The notes: generated from the letters alone by a model not told the origin. A stretch of DNA of 64,000 nt from Metaphire vulgaris (GCA_018105865.1 CM030848.1:10794801-10858800), one strand, 5' to 3'. Counted from the stretch's first letter, positions 1 to 10,163 are shown. Numbers and translations: made by a program.

Positions 1-1956
1 TCCACTTTTGCACGTTCCTCTTTCTCTAAAATCGCCGTTGGTTCGGCAAAGGTGTCGACTGCTCGAAGGTCGGAAATTTGAACAGCCTCTTCTATAATTT
101 CTTCTGCTGGTTTCTCTTCTGCCTCTGGAATTTCTTTGTCCTCTGAAATTAATAGTTCGTCGAGTGCGATTGTTTCGACTTTGACAGAAGGCTCGCCTAC
201 GATTAATTCCGTGTCGCAAATCAACAGACCTTCGGCAGCCTCTTTACGCTCCTTTTCCTCTTCCTCTTCGGGGAGAATTTCCTCGGCCTTCTCTGCCTCT
301 TCCAATGGAACGGTTTCAGTTACAGGTGATTCTTCCTCTTCCGGGAGAATATACTCGGCCTTCTCTACCTCTTCCAATGGAACGCTTTCAGCAACAGGCG
401 ATTCCGCCAAGACAACAGCAGCCTCTATTTCTTCAGAGACAGCTTCGTCAACAAGGAGATCTTTGGCCACTGCTTCCTGTTCTTCAGGTAACTCTTCAGC
501 AGCAATCTTGTCGACTTCAGGGCGAAGGGGTTCGGCGGATTCAACTCTCTCTTCGGAAATAACCTCTTCCTCTTTTATTAGTTCGGTAGCGATTTCTGCC
601 TCTTCGATTTCCACTTTTGCACGTTCCTCTTTCTCTAAAATCGCCGTTGGTTCGGCAAAGGTGTCGACTGCTCGAAGGTCGGAAATTTGAACAGCCTCTT
701 CTATAATTTCTTCTGCTGGTTTCTCTTCTGCCTCTGGAATTTCTTTGTCCTCTGAAATTAATAGTTCGTCGAGTGCGATTGTTTCGACTATACCAGTAGG
801 CTCGCCTACGATTAATTCCGTGTCGCAAATCAGCAGACCTTCGGCAGCCTCTTTACGCTCCTCTTCCTCTTCCTCTTCGGGGAGAATTTCCTCGGCCTTC
901 TCTGCCTCTTCCAATGGAACGGTTTCAGTTACAGGTGATTCTTCCTCTTCCGGGAGAATATACTCGGCCTTCTCTACCTCTTCCAATGGAACGCTTTCAG
1001 CAACAGGCGATTCCGCCAAGACAACAGCAGCCTCTATTTCTTCAGAGACAGCTTCGTCAACAAGGAGATCTTTGGCCACTGCTTCCTGTTCTTCAGGTAA
1101 CTCTTCAGCAGCAATCTTGTCGACTTCAGGGCGAAGGGGTTCGGCGGATTCAACTCTCTCTTCGGAAATAACCTCTTCCTCTTTTATTAGTTCGGTAGCG
1201 ATTTCTGCCTCTTCGATTTCCACTTTTGCACGTTCCTCTTTCTCTAAAATCGCCGTTGGTTCGGCAAAGGTGTCGACTGCTCGAAGGTCGGAAATTTGAA
1301 CAGCCTCTTCTATAATTTCTTCTGCTGGTTTCTCTTCTGCCTCTGGAATTTCTTTGTCCTCTGAAATTAATAGTTCGTCGAGTGCGATTGTTTCGACTTT
1401 GACAGAAGGCTCGCCTACGATTAATTTCGTGTCGTCAATCAACAGACCTTCGGCAGCCTCTTTTCGCTCCTCTTCCTCTTCGGGGAGAATTTCCTCGGCC
1501 TTCTCTGCCTCTTCCAATGGAACGGTTTCAGTTACAGGTGATTCTTCCTCTTCCGGGAGAATATACTCGGCCTTCTCTACCTCTTCCAATGGAACGCTTT
1601 CAGCAACAGGCGATTCCGCCAAGACAACAGCAGCCTCTATTTCTTCAGAGACAGCTTCGTCAACAAGGAGATCTTTGGCCACTGCTTCCTGTTCTTCAGG
1701 TAACTCTTCAGCAGCAATCTTGTCGACTTCAGGGCGAAGGGGTTCGGCGGATTCAACTCTCTCTTCGGAAATAACCTCTTCCTCTTTTATTAGTTCGGTA
1801 GCGATTTCTGCCTCTTCGATTTCCACTTTTGCACGTTCCTCTTTCTCTAAAATCGCCGTTGGTTCGGCAAAGGTGTCGACTGCTCGAAGGTCGGAAATTT
1901 GAACAGCCTCTTCTATAACAGCCTCTTCTATAATTTCTTCTGCTGGTTTCTTTCTT
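1..1956 (-). repeat. Tandem repeat, 609-bp period, three copies
   Basis: Near-identical blocks begin at about 136, 745 and 1354. The spacing is 609 bp between the first three starts. The third copy is 6 bp shorter, an in-frame loss in a glutamate run. The partial sequence at 1-135 is the end of a further copy to the left. Copies differ by only a few substitutions, which suggests recent expansion or homogenisation. Confidence 0.9.
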
Positions 1957-1982
1957 CTGCCTCGGTTTGGAGGAACAATTTT
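1..1982 (-). CDS. Partial giant exon: diverged Glu-rich repeat array (203-residue unit)
   Basis: The minus strand is open from a TGA at 1983-1985 to the window edge with no ATG, as expected for an internal piece of an exon. It encodes three copies of a roughly 203-residue acidic unit. Segments such as ELIVGEPSVKVE, ELLISEDKEIPEAEEK, VQISDLRAVDTFAEP and AESPVAESVPLEE align one for one with EMLIGEPEVLKVS, EIVISEDREVAEEEQK, VQITDVAAVATFAEP and LESPVAEALPFEE of the 187-residue unit in the giant exon further right. It is therefore a diverged member of the same repeat family. The extra length comes from an internal duplication of the VPLEE..KAE..ILPEEE stretch. The upstream border (about 1905-2035) is ragged: a 15-bp duplication, a frameshift, then a decayed piece of the same unit. 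No acceptor could be assigned. It could be a second giant exon of the same gene, a tandem paralogue, or a decaying pseudo-array. Function is unknown. Confidence 0.7.
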
Positions 1983-2047
1983 TCAGTAGCCAATTTTTTT
2001 GTCCTCTGAAAAAATTAATAGTTTAATTGATAGCTGATCGTTTTAGT

Positions 2048-2130
2048 CAGTGGCGGCTCCAGGATTTGGCAAGTGGGGTGGGCAGTTGGGGTTCGCAACT
2101 TTTAATCATGGGGCAACCAGACAAATCGCT
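2048..2130. mobile_element. Solo terminal fragment of a hAT-like MITE
   Basis: The stretch starts CAGTGGCGGCTCCAGGATTT and matches the left end of the complete small element at 6909-7081, including the later words ttggggt and taatcatggggc. No matching right end is found nearby, so this is a truncated copy. It lies just beyond the ragged upstream border of the 203-residue array, and its insertion may have helped break that border. Confidence 0.6.
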
Positions 2131-2154
2131 AACTTTCGGTTTTGCATAATTTAT

Positions 2155-2901
2155 GTTTCGCCCAATTCTTATTTCGCCGAATTTCCACACTAATCATATT
2201 TAGCTTAATAAATGACTTTTTACGAATGCACTCACGTATTTCAAGAAGCGTCGCGCAGTTGTAGCTTGGGGCTTCCTGCGCATCCTTTAAAAACTTGGAG
2301 GTGCAAAAATAATTGAAACAAATGACGTTCTATGTCTCTTCGAACTGCCGATTACCTTATTTTGAGGCGTAAAATAATTGAAACCAATGAATTTCTGTCT
2401 CATTAAACTGCCGATTACTGGCGATTAGCCTTGTCGGGGCGAATAATAATTGAAACAAATGACTTTCTATGCCACCATTAAACTGGCGATGAGTTGAGCG
2501 CAATAGGCCCACGTCAAACTTTGCCCCAGGCGCTGACCTTTTTAAAAGGGCGCAATATGTCTACTTCGCCCAGAGCGCTGACCGTTTTGTTTGTCCGTGG
2601 GTTTTTCGCGTCGGGAATGCACATATCCCCAAAAAATTGCTGCAGCCACAGCGTCTTTAATTATATTACCCAAACAATGTCTGCATTATCATTTATATAT
2701 GTTATTGCTATCTTAAACAATGAAAATGAATAATGAATTAGTCTAATTGGTTTTTCAGACCGTTCATGAAACTGTCGCTTTTGGGCATAAGCGCAGCGCA
2801 ACATACAATGCATATTATTGTAGATTTTCAGCGATATGAGAATTCGGGTTTTGAAAATTCTGATAGTCGGGAATTCGGCGAAATGGGAATTCAGCGAAAT
2901 G
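2155..2901. repeat. Possible degraded fold-back element
   Basis: The arm at 2155-2187 and the arm at 2870-2901 are inverted copies of a sequence around TTTCGCCGAATT, about 33 bp with roughly six mismatches. Further variants of the short motif (aaatgggaattcagcg, tgaaatggga) lie next to the right arm. This resembles better preserved fold-back elements in this window whose arms are short tandem motifs. I found no target duplication, so the limits are uncertain. Confidence 0.35.
2303..2490. repeat. Degenerate tandem repeat, about 70 bp, three copies
   Basis: Three imperfect copies share the frame aataattgaaacaaatga..ttct..(c)attaaactg(c/g)cgat, starting near 2305, 2370 and 2445. No coding potential is apparent. 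The repeats may be part of the surrounding transposon debris. Confidence 0.55.
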
Positions 2902-2961
2902 GATTTTTAGTGAAATGGGAAGACTCCGTTTTGTTAGTCTATGTTAAAATTGGTAATTGGA

Positions 2962-3494
2962 TAGTTTAGCGTCCCAAATTAAATTAGCGTCTCAAATTAA
3001 ATCAATTCATGTTGTCTCCAATCATTTCATTAAAACATTTTGTCTCCAATCTACACGCAAAGTTATTGTAAAATTATAGGAAGTACCGACACGACCAACG
3101 GTATCCATCGATACTTTCGGAGTATTTGACTAATGAAGCAGGCAACTGACAACCGCTGCAAACACATGTGTTCATGATGAGACGACGCCTAGGCGGCCTA
3201 GCCAGCCACTTCAAGCAATGCTCATTTGTATCAATTGGTTTTATAGACAAAAAGTTCACAAGTTCATCGCTAATCTCTTGGACGTTTAGCAGCTGGATAG
3301 CAGGTACAATTTCTCTTAGTGCGCGCGGTCTACCTGTCATTTCTTTGATGGGTTTTGCAACTTATAACTAAAATTTTATAATTTATAACTGATACTTGTG
3401 CATTTATAGCAACAACATGAAATGGCATATTCTCAAACATTATAATTTTAGCCAATTTGTGAAAAAGTCAGGATTAATTTGGGACGCTAAACTA
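2962..3494 (-). mobile_element. Internally deleted Merlin-like DNA transposon
   Basis: The terminal 21 bp at 2962-2982 are an exact inverted match to 3474-3494 (core TTTAGCGTCCCAAATT). Inside, a minus-strand reading frame (3340-3074, 88 codons) encodes a cysteine-containing segment ending CVCSGCQLPASLVKYSES followed by DGYRWSC. This resembles the N-terminal zinc-ribbon region of ISXO2/IS1595-type transposases found in Merlin elements. The catalytic DDE region is absent, so this is a non-autonomous remnant. No clean target duplication was found. The family assignment rests on motif recall only. Confidence 0.6.
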
Positions 3495-4133
3495 GCAATT
3501 ATCTCAAAATTTATACTTGATATTTGTTTTTATTTTATTAGATTTATTTTTAATGTTGCACGGACAGCATTGTAGGCATGCGATCTAGGGCATGCAGTGT
3601 GACGAGAGTGGGAGATCGTTCTATATTATGGAACTACATTTAGCTGCAGCATGTAATTAAAACGGAGATGTATCCTTACGCAAAGATCGTTCTTAAACTT
3701 GCATTGTCTTATATTACTCTAAATGCATAGTTCACGGAGAATATTATAGCTTAGATAAAACTGTTAATATCATTCCACACACAAAACAAAGACAGATAGT
3801 ACAGAACAGGATTTTGAACAAAAATAGTTAAGGTAATTGAAGGGAAGTAGCTGCTGCATTCAAAGCGTGCTGCTACTAGCAATGTCAGGCGCACAGTCAT
3901 GCAAAACACCAGCCTCAAACTGAGTATAAAGTTAGTGGCCAGGCAAGGCAAGCATTAGCCAGCTCTCTCTATCTCTCTGCCATTCACTGCAATCTCAAAG
4001 TAGAAATTCTAATCTACAGCATCATAGAAATTATTTAGCTTCATACAACAATGGATCAGAATTTAAAACCCAGCCTTCAAAAAAATAAGTAAGCCTAAAA
4101 GCAAATCATGCTGCAACAGTTTACATAGTCTAC
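3495..4133. other. Spacer, no gene recognised
   Basis: AT-rich sequence with no reading frame showing protein-like features and no convincing repeat. It lies between the Merlin-like remnant and the 4134-4178 micro-exon. Confidence 0.5.
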
Positions 4134-4178
4134 CTTCTGCCTCCTCAGACTTCACCAATCCTTCTGAGGTAAGCAGTA
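4134..4178 (-). CDS. Putative 45-bp phase-1 micro-exon
   Basis: Reading the minus strand, an acceptor (gattttatttgcag) precedes 4178 and a GT donor (gtagac) follows 4134. The 45 bp enter with two bases of a codon, run 14 codons (LLTSEGLVKSEEAE) and leave with one base G, so the exon is symmetric in phase 1 and can be skipped without changing frame. The same phase applies to the exons at 7894-7938, 8596-8631 and the three exons right of 60.8 kb, which is the main support. It lies between the terminal exon ending at 10422 and the diverged array at 1-1982, so it could join transcripts running into that array. A single exon this short could be chance. Confidence 0.5.
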
Positions 4179-5602
4179 CTGCAAATAAAATCATCATAGG
4201 ATATATATCGAAATTTCTGTAGATGAAATAAAACGTGACTTAAATTTAAGTATAGGCCTAAGCCGCAAACAGCAACCATTTGTGGATGTGCACATATAAA
4301 GTGGACTAAACACGATGTTGAAATTTATGAAAACATATCAGCATTTTATTTGACAAGAAATTTTTTAAAATGCTTTTAGCACTCACAAGTGCCTTTTACA
4401 CAAAGATGATCCGAATTTTAAACACTTCAGAATATGTTGCATAGTCCACTTGATATATACACATCCTATTGAATGCTGTGACACTCACCATGGTTTGGAT
4501 GAAGTCTTGATGATCGTGAAATCACAAGAGATAGATGTTCAATGAGGAGCCTTCTGAAAACAGTTTCTTGTACTGGCTTTTCTTACCAGTATTTAAGTCT
4601 CGCATTAGAAGAAATGAGTACAGCCGACTTACAAATATTTTTATTTGGAATAACTGCAATATTCTATTAATAGACGCACGACACACATTATTGCAATATA
4701 GCTGACAATAAATAGTATGGCAAAATTCAGAAAATGTTGTAACCATGACATAAAGTTAATACATATATTTGTGACATATTTTAATTGTCCACAGCCCTTT
4801 CTATATCGAAAATATTTATTTATTTAATATTGATCTTCACAAATGTCAATGCAAAACATTTTATCACAATTTTTGTCATTAATTCAAAAAAATACGCATG
4901 ACAGAATTTTATAAAGAAGAGACCAAATGTTGCAACTGCCTCTACTATGATCTTCAATAAATTGTCACTTGGAAGATAGTTCATGAGCTGAAAAACGCGT
5001 ATGGAAATAACTAGGCTGGGCATTTTAAGTGTTTGGCCATGCAATAGACCTTATAATTATTATGGCAGCAGACCTTTTGTTAAGAAGTTTTAAATTGGCA
5101 CGACTAAAATGCACCAAATTTAATGGCAATGTCAATGAAGTAAAGCTATATTATAATTCATCATCATCAATCATCATCATCATCATATAATTCATTATCA
5201 TCATCATCACCATATTTGTTCCGAGAGAAATTCCGGGCCCCTGTGCAGAATGGTCGACGGGCCCTTTGAGAAGTAATAATTTTGACGACCTTTTTTTTGT
5301 TTTTGCTCGTCAACCGTTTTATTATAAAAAGTGTTGACGACCAAATTTAATGGCCCCCTTCTGCTCGCCGGGCCCCTCTGCTCGACTGACATTTTAACCA
5401 TTCTTTAGTGTTATTATTCATTTTATTGTTAATTATAATTCATCATCATCATCATATAGTTGCTTTCCGCCAGCTCATTAGCAGCGATAGCTAGACACGA
5501 AACATCTAAAGTTATCTTTTTCAATTATTAGTCTCTTTCCATCGAATACTGATATCTGATATCTTTCAAAGTCTTCTTTGATGTTACCCGTCCACTTTTT
5601 CC
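4179..5602. other. Spacer with ATC microsatellites, no gene recognised
   Basis: Only simple features are visible: short (ATC)n runs near 5158-5212 and 5440-5455, and a small self-similar stretch around 5225-5390 repeating gggcccctctgctcg-like words. Open frames here are short and look random. A strong minus-strand donor (atg|gtgagt at about 4490) has no partner exon in the expected phase. Confidence 0.45.
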
Positions 5603-6382
5603 GGTTTGTAGAAATTTAATCAGACGTCACTTAATTAAACGCAACAAAGTTAAGCGCAGTCACTTAAACGCGAACAACTTAAACGGTGTGATTATATAAT
5701 CGCGAAGCGAAAACAGTTAATCGCATGACAGTTAATCGTAATCACTTAAACATGTTTTGTTGTAAAGAAGTATCTGAAATCAAGTAGGCCTTCTAGTAGT
5801 ATACTGCATCCGATACATTAGAAATAAGAAGCTTAATTCTGTCTACTGTCTCGAGACTGCAAATTTAGTTAAGAATGCGAAAGATGAGCAACAGAACGTT
5901 AAGTAAACCAGTATGGGCCTATTTCCGATTGTCAAAATGTGGCGAGATCAGGGCCAGCACGTTCGTTCAAAATGAGAATTTACGACTCGGTTGATTAACA
6001 ACGCCTGCTGTCGCCTGGATAAACGCAGCTTTTTGTTGCTGCATGTCATTTTTTGAGACCATGTCGAAAGCGTTGGGTGATGACATGCAAACAACGATTG
6101 CAAGGCATGATGCCATCCTTCCACAGCATTCGTTGTCCGATAGTTAAACTCTCTGTTGGGGCTGTCGCCTCTTTCACGGCTAACCTATTGTACCCTTCTC
6201 CCGGTTCACGGCTAGCCTCTGTCAACTGTCACATGTCAGCAGCGTTTAACTGTCGTTCGCTTAAAAGTAAATTCGTTTGGTTATCGCACGTTTAACTGTC
6301 TTAGTGTTGAACTGTCTCTGCGGTTATCTGTCTGCGCTTAACTGTCCGCTATTTAGTGACGCGCGATTAACTGTCTGTGCAT
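5603..6382. mobile_element. Fold-back element with arms of a GTTAA-type short motif
   Basis: The left part (about 5615-5755) is a chain of related short words such as cacttaaacgcg, agttaagcgcag and cagttaatcgca. The right part (about 6235-6380) carries the reverse complements in chain form (gcttaactgtccg, gattaactgtctg). Each arm is thus a degenerate tandem repeat and the arms are inverted to each other. A 10-bp direct repeat CACTTTTTCC at 5593-5602 and 6383-6392 brackets the element and may be its target duplication. The two tips are not obviously matched, so the limits are less certain than for the elements at 7295 and 61331. Confidence 0.55.
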
Positions 6383-6908
6383 CACTTTTTCCTGGGCCTT
6401 CCTTTAAGTTCCTTATCCTCTCTTGCCTTCTTTGTAGTGTAGAATGCTTTACATGGGAGCAAATTTGCTGAGTTGACTAGGCCTATATGACAACTATTCG
6501 GCAATCACCTTAGCCCTCTTATATAAAATTTTCTTAACATTTCTACAAGAATCTCCCCACTAGCGTTCACCTGTTCAGAGGGTCCCCACACCGCTGTCCC
6601 TCACGCAGATGCGCTAACGGATATCGCACATCCCATTTAGTCCGACTAGGAGTTTGGGGAGCGTGGTACGCTTTAACTAGACGGTGAGCTCTAATGCCTA
6701 TTTTAAATGTATTAAGATTTACAGATAAGCCAAATCTTTCACACAAACAGAAATATTGATTCTGTGGACAATCACCCTACCCCCGTCCAAAAGTTTCTCG
6801 ATGGGATTTAGGCAAATCCGACGATTAATACCTGCCCGAATAGGATGGTCCCGATCCCCGGGCTTCCCTCGTGCTAGTGTATATTAAAAAGAAACAGTGT
6901 TCACTGAA
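6383..6908. other. Spacer, no gene recognised
   Basis: No protein-like frame and no clear repeat is visible between two transposon remnants. Confidence 0.4.
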
Positions 6909-7081
6909 CAATGGCGGCTCCAGGATTTGGCAAATGGGGGCCGTTGGGGTGGCCAACTTCTAATCATGGGGCCAACCATTTGTTGTTAGGTATGTAGTAT
7001 TAAGTATAGGGTCCCAACAGAGGTCCACTGGGGGCACTCAATAGGGGGCACGGTCGCGGCCCTCCTTTGGAGCCGCCACTG
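6909..7081. mobile_element. 173-bp hAT-like MITE
   Basis: The termini CAATGGCGGCTCC and, reverse complemented, CAGTGGCGGCTCC form inverted repeats. The flanks TCACTGAA (6901-6908) and TCACTGGA (7082-7089) look like an 8-bp target duplication with one mismatch. The body is non-coding. An 8-bp duplication and CA(G)TGG tips fit hAT-type miniature elements. A truncated relative begins at 2048. Confidence 0.7.
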
Positions 7082-7294
7082 TCACTGGAGCAAAGTAAAA
7101 ACATCCTCCAGCTCACTGTAACGTTTTCTTCTCTGACTTAATAATTCAAGAGCATTTTGCTTGTTCCACATGAGTGCATGATTTCTAAAATGCTAAAATT
7201 CTTACTTTCATTAAAGTGAAAAGAATCTATTCTGACAATCAAAACTTGAATTCATCCATGTTACTTCAAAGCCAAGTGAGTGCATACAAACTAG

Positions 7295-7734
7295 GGTGTC
7301 GGGTCAATTGTTCGCACGCCAATTGATCGACTCAAATTGGCCGCGCAAAATTGATCGCGAGGTCAATTGGTCGCAAGACAATTGACAGCTAGCCAATTGA
7401 TCGCAATATCAACGATAACTATCAATCAAACGAAGCTTCACACTCAGAATGCCTTCTGAGAGACGAAGCTCCATTCAGAAACCATTTCGAAGTTGTTGTT
7501 TATGAGATTGTAAACTTAAGATTCACTTTCAAGTGAAATTTTAGAACTTTAGGTCGTTTTCATTACAGCCAGTAGCGTAGCCAGGGTTCTGGAATAGGTG
7601 TAGGATAATACTAGATTAAAATCTTGAATTTCGGTGTAAATTTTCGTTGATATTGCGACCAATTGACCGCGCGATCAATTTTGAGCGGCCAATCTGTGTC
7701 GATCAATTTGCGTGCGAACAACTGACCCCGAACC
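7295..7734. mobile_element. Fold-back element with AATTGATCGC-type arms and exact 9-bp target duplication
   Basis: ACAAACTAG occurs exactly at 7286-7294 and 7735-7743. Between them lie long inverted arms of about 90-110 bp: the left tip GGTGTCGGGTCAATTGTTCG matches the reverse-complemented right tip GGTTCGGGGTCAGTTGTTCG. The arms are themselves chains of short words around caattg(a/g)tcgc. The middle is non-coding and includes a stretch cagtagcgtagccaggg that looks like the end of another transposon. Exact 9-bp duplications are typical of Mutator-like elements, but no transposase is present to confirm. Confidence 0.85.
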
Positions 7735-7893
7735 ACAAACTAGATAAGAGCTCACATTCAATAGCACAGGCTGTAAGAAAATTAATTCATTCAATAGCAA
7801 TCACATTCATTTCATCAATGTGATAAATAAAAGGGCTGATCACGCTTTTAAAAATAATCTTGATTATTTAGCAATAAATGTTATTAAACTTAC

Positions 7894-7938
7894 CTGTTGT
7901 CTGCTGTATTTCTGTCGGCAAGTGTTCAGAGACGGCAC
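7894..7938 (-). CDS. Putative 45-bp phase-1 micro-exon
   Basis: On the minus strand an acceptor (ctacttttactag) precedes 7938 and a consensus donor (acag|gtaagt) follows 7894. The segment carries two leading bases, 14 codons (AVSEHLPTEIQQTT) and one trailing G, so it is symmetric in phase 1. Length and phase equal those of the exon at 4134-4178. It has no stop in this frame. The donor is the best of the three micro-exons in this spacer. It is probably a skippable cassette of the same gene or of a tandem paralogue. Confidence 0.6.
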
Positions 7939-8595
7939 CTAGTAAAAGTAGTAAGTGAACCCATTTAAACTAATAGCGCTATGCTCATTCACAAAGGAAA
8001 GCAAAAATAAATACTAAAAGAAAACTACAAAAGCGGGCGTAAAATTATCAAAGCAGGTAAGAAGATGAATGGATACAATAAATTCTGGCTTTAACAACCG
8101 GACCAAAATGATAACCTGTCCAAAATGCAGACACATAAGACATAAGCAACACTTTTTGCCGCATCTATCATATGATATATGTAACGCTTTCAGTTACATT
8201 ATTTTCCCAGAATTAGAAAAGCGAACATGAGATGTTCCAGAATATCCGATTACATTTAGAAGCCTTTATAAACCGTTAGAACTACTGTTCAGCTTGATCA
8301 AATCTAAAATATTTTTAAAAAGCGAAGTCATTAACCATTATCTAGAGAGGAAAGTTTAGGCATGATAATTACGAAAACTAAAGTGGTGTCATCTAACAGG
8401 AACCCATCCGGTTTTTTATGGGCAGGTACATCGTCTTTTACTATACTCTTATCAGGTATATTTAAGATTTCATTCATCGAGCATAACGTACTTTATGGAC
8501 AGCCCCAAGAATTGAACAACGGCTAATTTGCAAACATGTTGCAGATATGAACAGTAATACTTTCATTTTCAAATTGAAACCAAAGATAAATTTAC
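7939..8595. other. Intronic spacer, no feature recognised
   Basis: Unremarkable AT-rich sequence between two putative micro-exons. No repeats or protein-like frames were recognised. Confidence 0.4.
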
Positions 8596-8631
8596 CCCTT
8601 TCAGCACTTGATATTTCCACATCAGTTATTT
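8596..8631 (-). CDS. Putative 36-bp phase-1 micro-exon
   Basis: On the minus strand the acceptor (gttcgcattttccag) precedes 8631 and the donor (agg g|gtaaat) follows 8596. Two bases, 11 codons (ITDVEISSAER) and one G give a symmetric phase-1 exon of 12 codons. The peptide word ITDV also occurs in every 187-residue unit (PVQITDVAAVA), though such a short match may be coincidence. Like its neighbours at 7894 and 4134, it lies downstream of the 10422 stop, so it can only be used by transcripts that skip or do not include the giant terminal exon. Confidence 0.5.
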
Positions 8632-8807
8632 CTGGAAAATGCGAACTGGTTGACGTTTTTTCTAAAAAAGGGTTTAAGCTTTGTCAAGTGCATTCCTTTC
8701 ATAAAAACAGAAAAATGGCCTAAATTATAATGCAGCGCAAGACAATTGAAGAGTAAACATCAAAAGGTCTGCAGTGCCAGTTTTTGCATCATATTACACA
8801 ATTAAAT

Positions 8808-8986
8808 CAGTGTTTATTCTAGCCACATTGACATTGGGGGAGATTTGGAAATGTTTGGGGGGACAAGGTCTGAGTCTCCACACTTTTGAAGGGGAAATTT
8901 CCATCCCCCAGCCAATATATAAAAATTGGGGGGGGGATTTTAAAACTTGTAGAGAATCCCCCAGAGAAGGCCTAGAATAAACACTG
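8808..8986. mobile_element. 179-bp MITE with exact 9-bp target duplication
   Basis: Inverted tips CAGTGTTTATTCTAG and CTAGAATAAACACTG bound the element. CAATTAAAT is repeated exactly at 8799-8807 and 8987-8995. The interior has inverted G-rich tracts (tgggggaga and tcccccaga). A partial second copy begins at 22899 directly after the N gap, in the duplicated flank. Confidence 0.8.
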
Positions 8987-9641
8987 CAATTAAATGGTAT
9001 TTGAAACCAGCCTTGCCTCCTCCTAGATCCGTAATGATCGCCAGATCAAAACTCTACTAACGTAACTGGAAGTTTACAATTATGACATTAATCTGGTAAT
9101 TTGATTAAGATCGCTGTCATGATAACATTGATGAGCATAAAGATCAATTCAAAATATTCCTCTGACTCGCTTGCTTAAAGCCGTCACACTGAGTCCTACG
9201 CCAAATTCAAATTCGACCATCAGACGTATATAATCTGTCCACCAATGTTACAAACATGTACTGATCTAAAGGCCAAAAGATTTACTTGAGATGTTGCCCA
9301 AGATATTTCATAAAGAACGATTTGTATCCTCCTAAATAATATGGTAAATTCCAAATGGTGTCATATGCATTATGGAATACTCGAGTTAGAGTATGACAAC
9401 TGTGCCGTGCAACAACAAATACAAACAAGTTTAGAATAAAAGTGGTAGACACTACTTCACCAGCAAAAATTATTGTCTCAATGCACCAATGCATTTGAAA
9501 CCCACACGACCGAGAAGGCCCGTTCACGTTCCATGAGTGCAGGAAATTAAATGTGTATGCCTATCTCCTCTCCCCTCTCTTTACAGCCCTGAAGATTAGT
9601 GTGCAAAAGCATTCAGGCATAGTGAAGACAGAGCTCTAAGC
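8987..9641 (-). other. 3' flanking sequence, present twice in the window
   Basis: No gene is recognised. The sequence is repeated with about 1-2 percent small differences, mostly single-base indels, at about 22975-23631. An 81-84 codon open frame on the minus strand (9527-9282) is conserved in the other copy only because the DNA is duplicated. Confidence 0.5.
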
Positions 9642-9989
9642 TAGATAGGCCCTACCAGATCAGTTGGAAAGAATTTAAGGACACACAAAATACATTGGCT
9701 AGTTCGACTTTCAGGACGTCGAAGAAGCACAAAATAACTAGTGATGACTTTTTTATTGATTGTCGGACTTTTTAGATACAAAATAGCACACAAACTGGCG
9801 ATGACCCTTTTAAAATCAATCGATATAAAGTCATTTTAATGTAGCACAATGTCTAAAATCGGTAATCACTATTTTAGTGAAATGAAATCTAAGGATATTT
9901 AGTGTCCTTATTAAGGACAAGCGTTCTTAAGGACGGGGTCACGGAATTTAAGGACTGCCCTTATCATTTAAGGACGTCTGGTAACCCTA
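9642..9989. mobile_element. hAT-like MITE with exact 8-bp target duplication
   Basis: CTCTAAGC is repeated exactly at 9634-9641 and 9990-9997. The right tip, reverse complemented, begins TAGGGTTACCAGACGTCC; the left has a related but interrupted form (taggccctaccaga). The words tttaaggac and gtccttaa recur inside in both orientations. The same insertion is at 23632-23980 with the same duplication, so it predates the split of the two copies of this region. Confidence 0.75.
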
Positions 9990-10119
9990 CTCTAAGCAGA
10001 CAAGGAAAGAAGCAAAGTGCAGGCTAAAGCTGTCATAGAAGCCAACGGACACCGAGAATGAACACGATCACATAATTTTGCAGCTAAATATCGTTAAAAC
10101 GTCGAGGCGAATTAACAAG

Positions 10120-10125
10120 TTTATT
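10120..10125 (-). promoter_or_regulatory. Candidate polyadenylation signal AATAAA
   Basis: TTTATT on the plus strand reads AATAAA on the minus strand about 300 bp downstream of the stop codon at 10422. The equivalent hexamer lies at the same distance from the 24408 stop in the other copy. It is placed plausibly for a short 3' untranslated region, but such hexamers are frequent in AT-rich DNA. Confidence 0.4.
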
Positions 10126-10163
10126 TTTCACACACCAAATTTTTTCGTATTAATAGCTAGTCA

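Noticed and set aside
136..1902. Plus-strand Ser-rich frames of about 184 codons in the 609-bp repeats
   Set aside because: Same shadow effect. The minus-strand frame is open across all units and aligns with the related 187-residue repeat.
4490..4555. Possible minus-strand exon with good acceptor (ctgttttcag) and donor (gtgagt)
   Set aside because: 65 bp, open only in a phase that does not match the phase-1 pattern of all neighbours. Kept out for lack of support.
2048..7081. One 5-kb transposon bounded by CAGTGGCGGCTCC at 2048 and its inverse at 7081
   Set aside because: The right tip pairs better with the left tip at 6909, with an 8-bp target duplication, so 2048 is a separate truncated copy.
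9282..9527. 81-codon minus-strand frame conserved in both flanks
   Set aside because: Conservation is explained by the duplicated DNA. The second copy has indels that change the ends, and no splice or start context fits.
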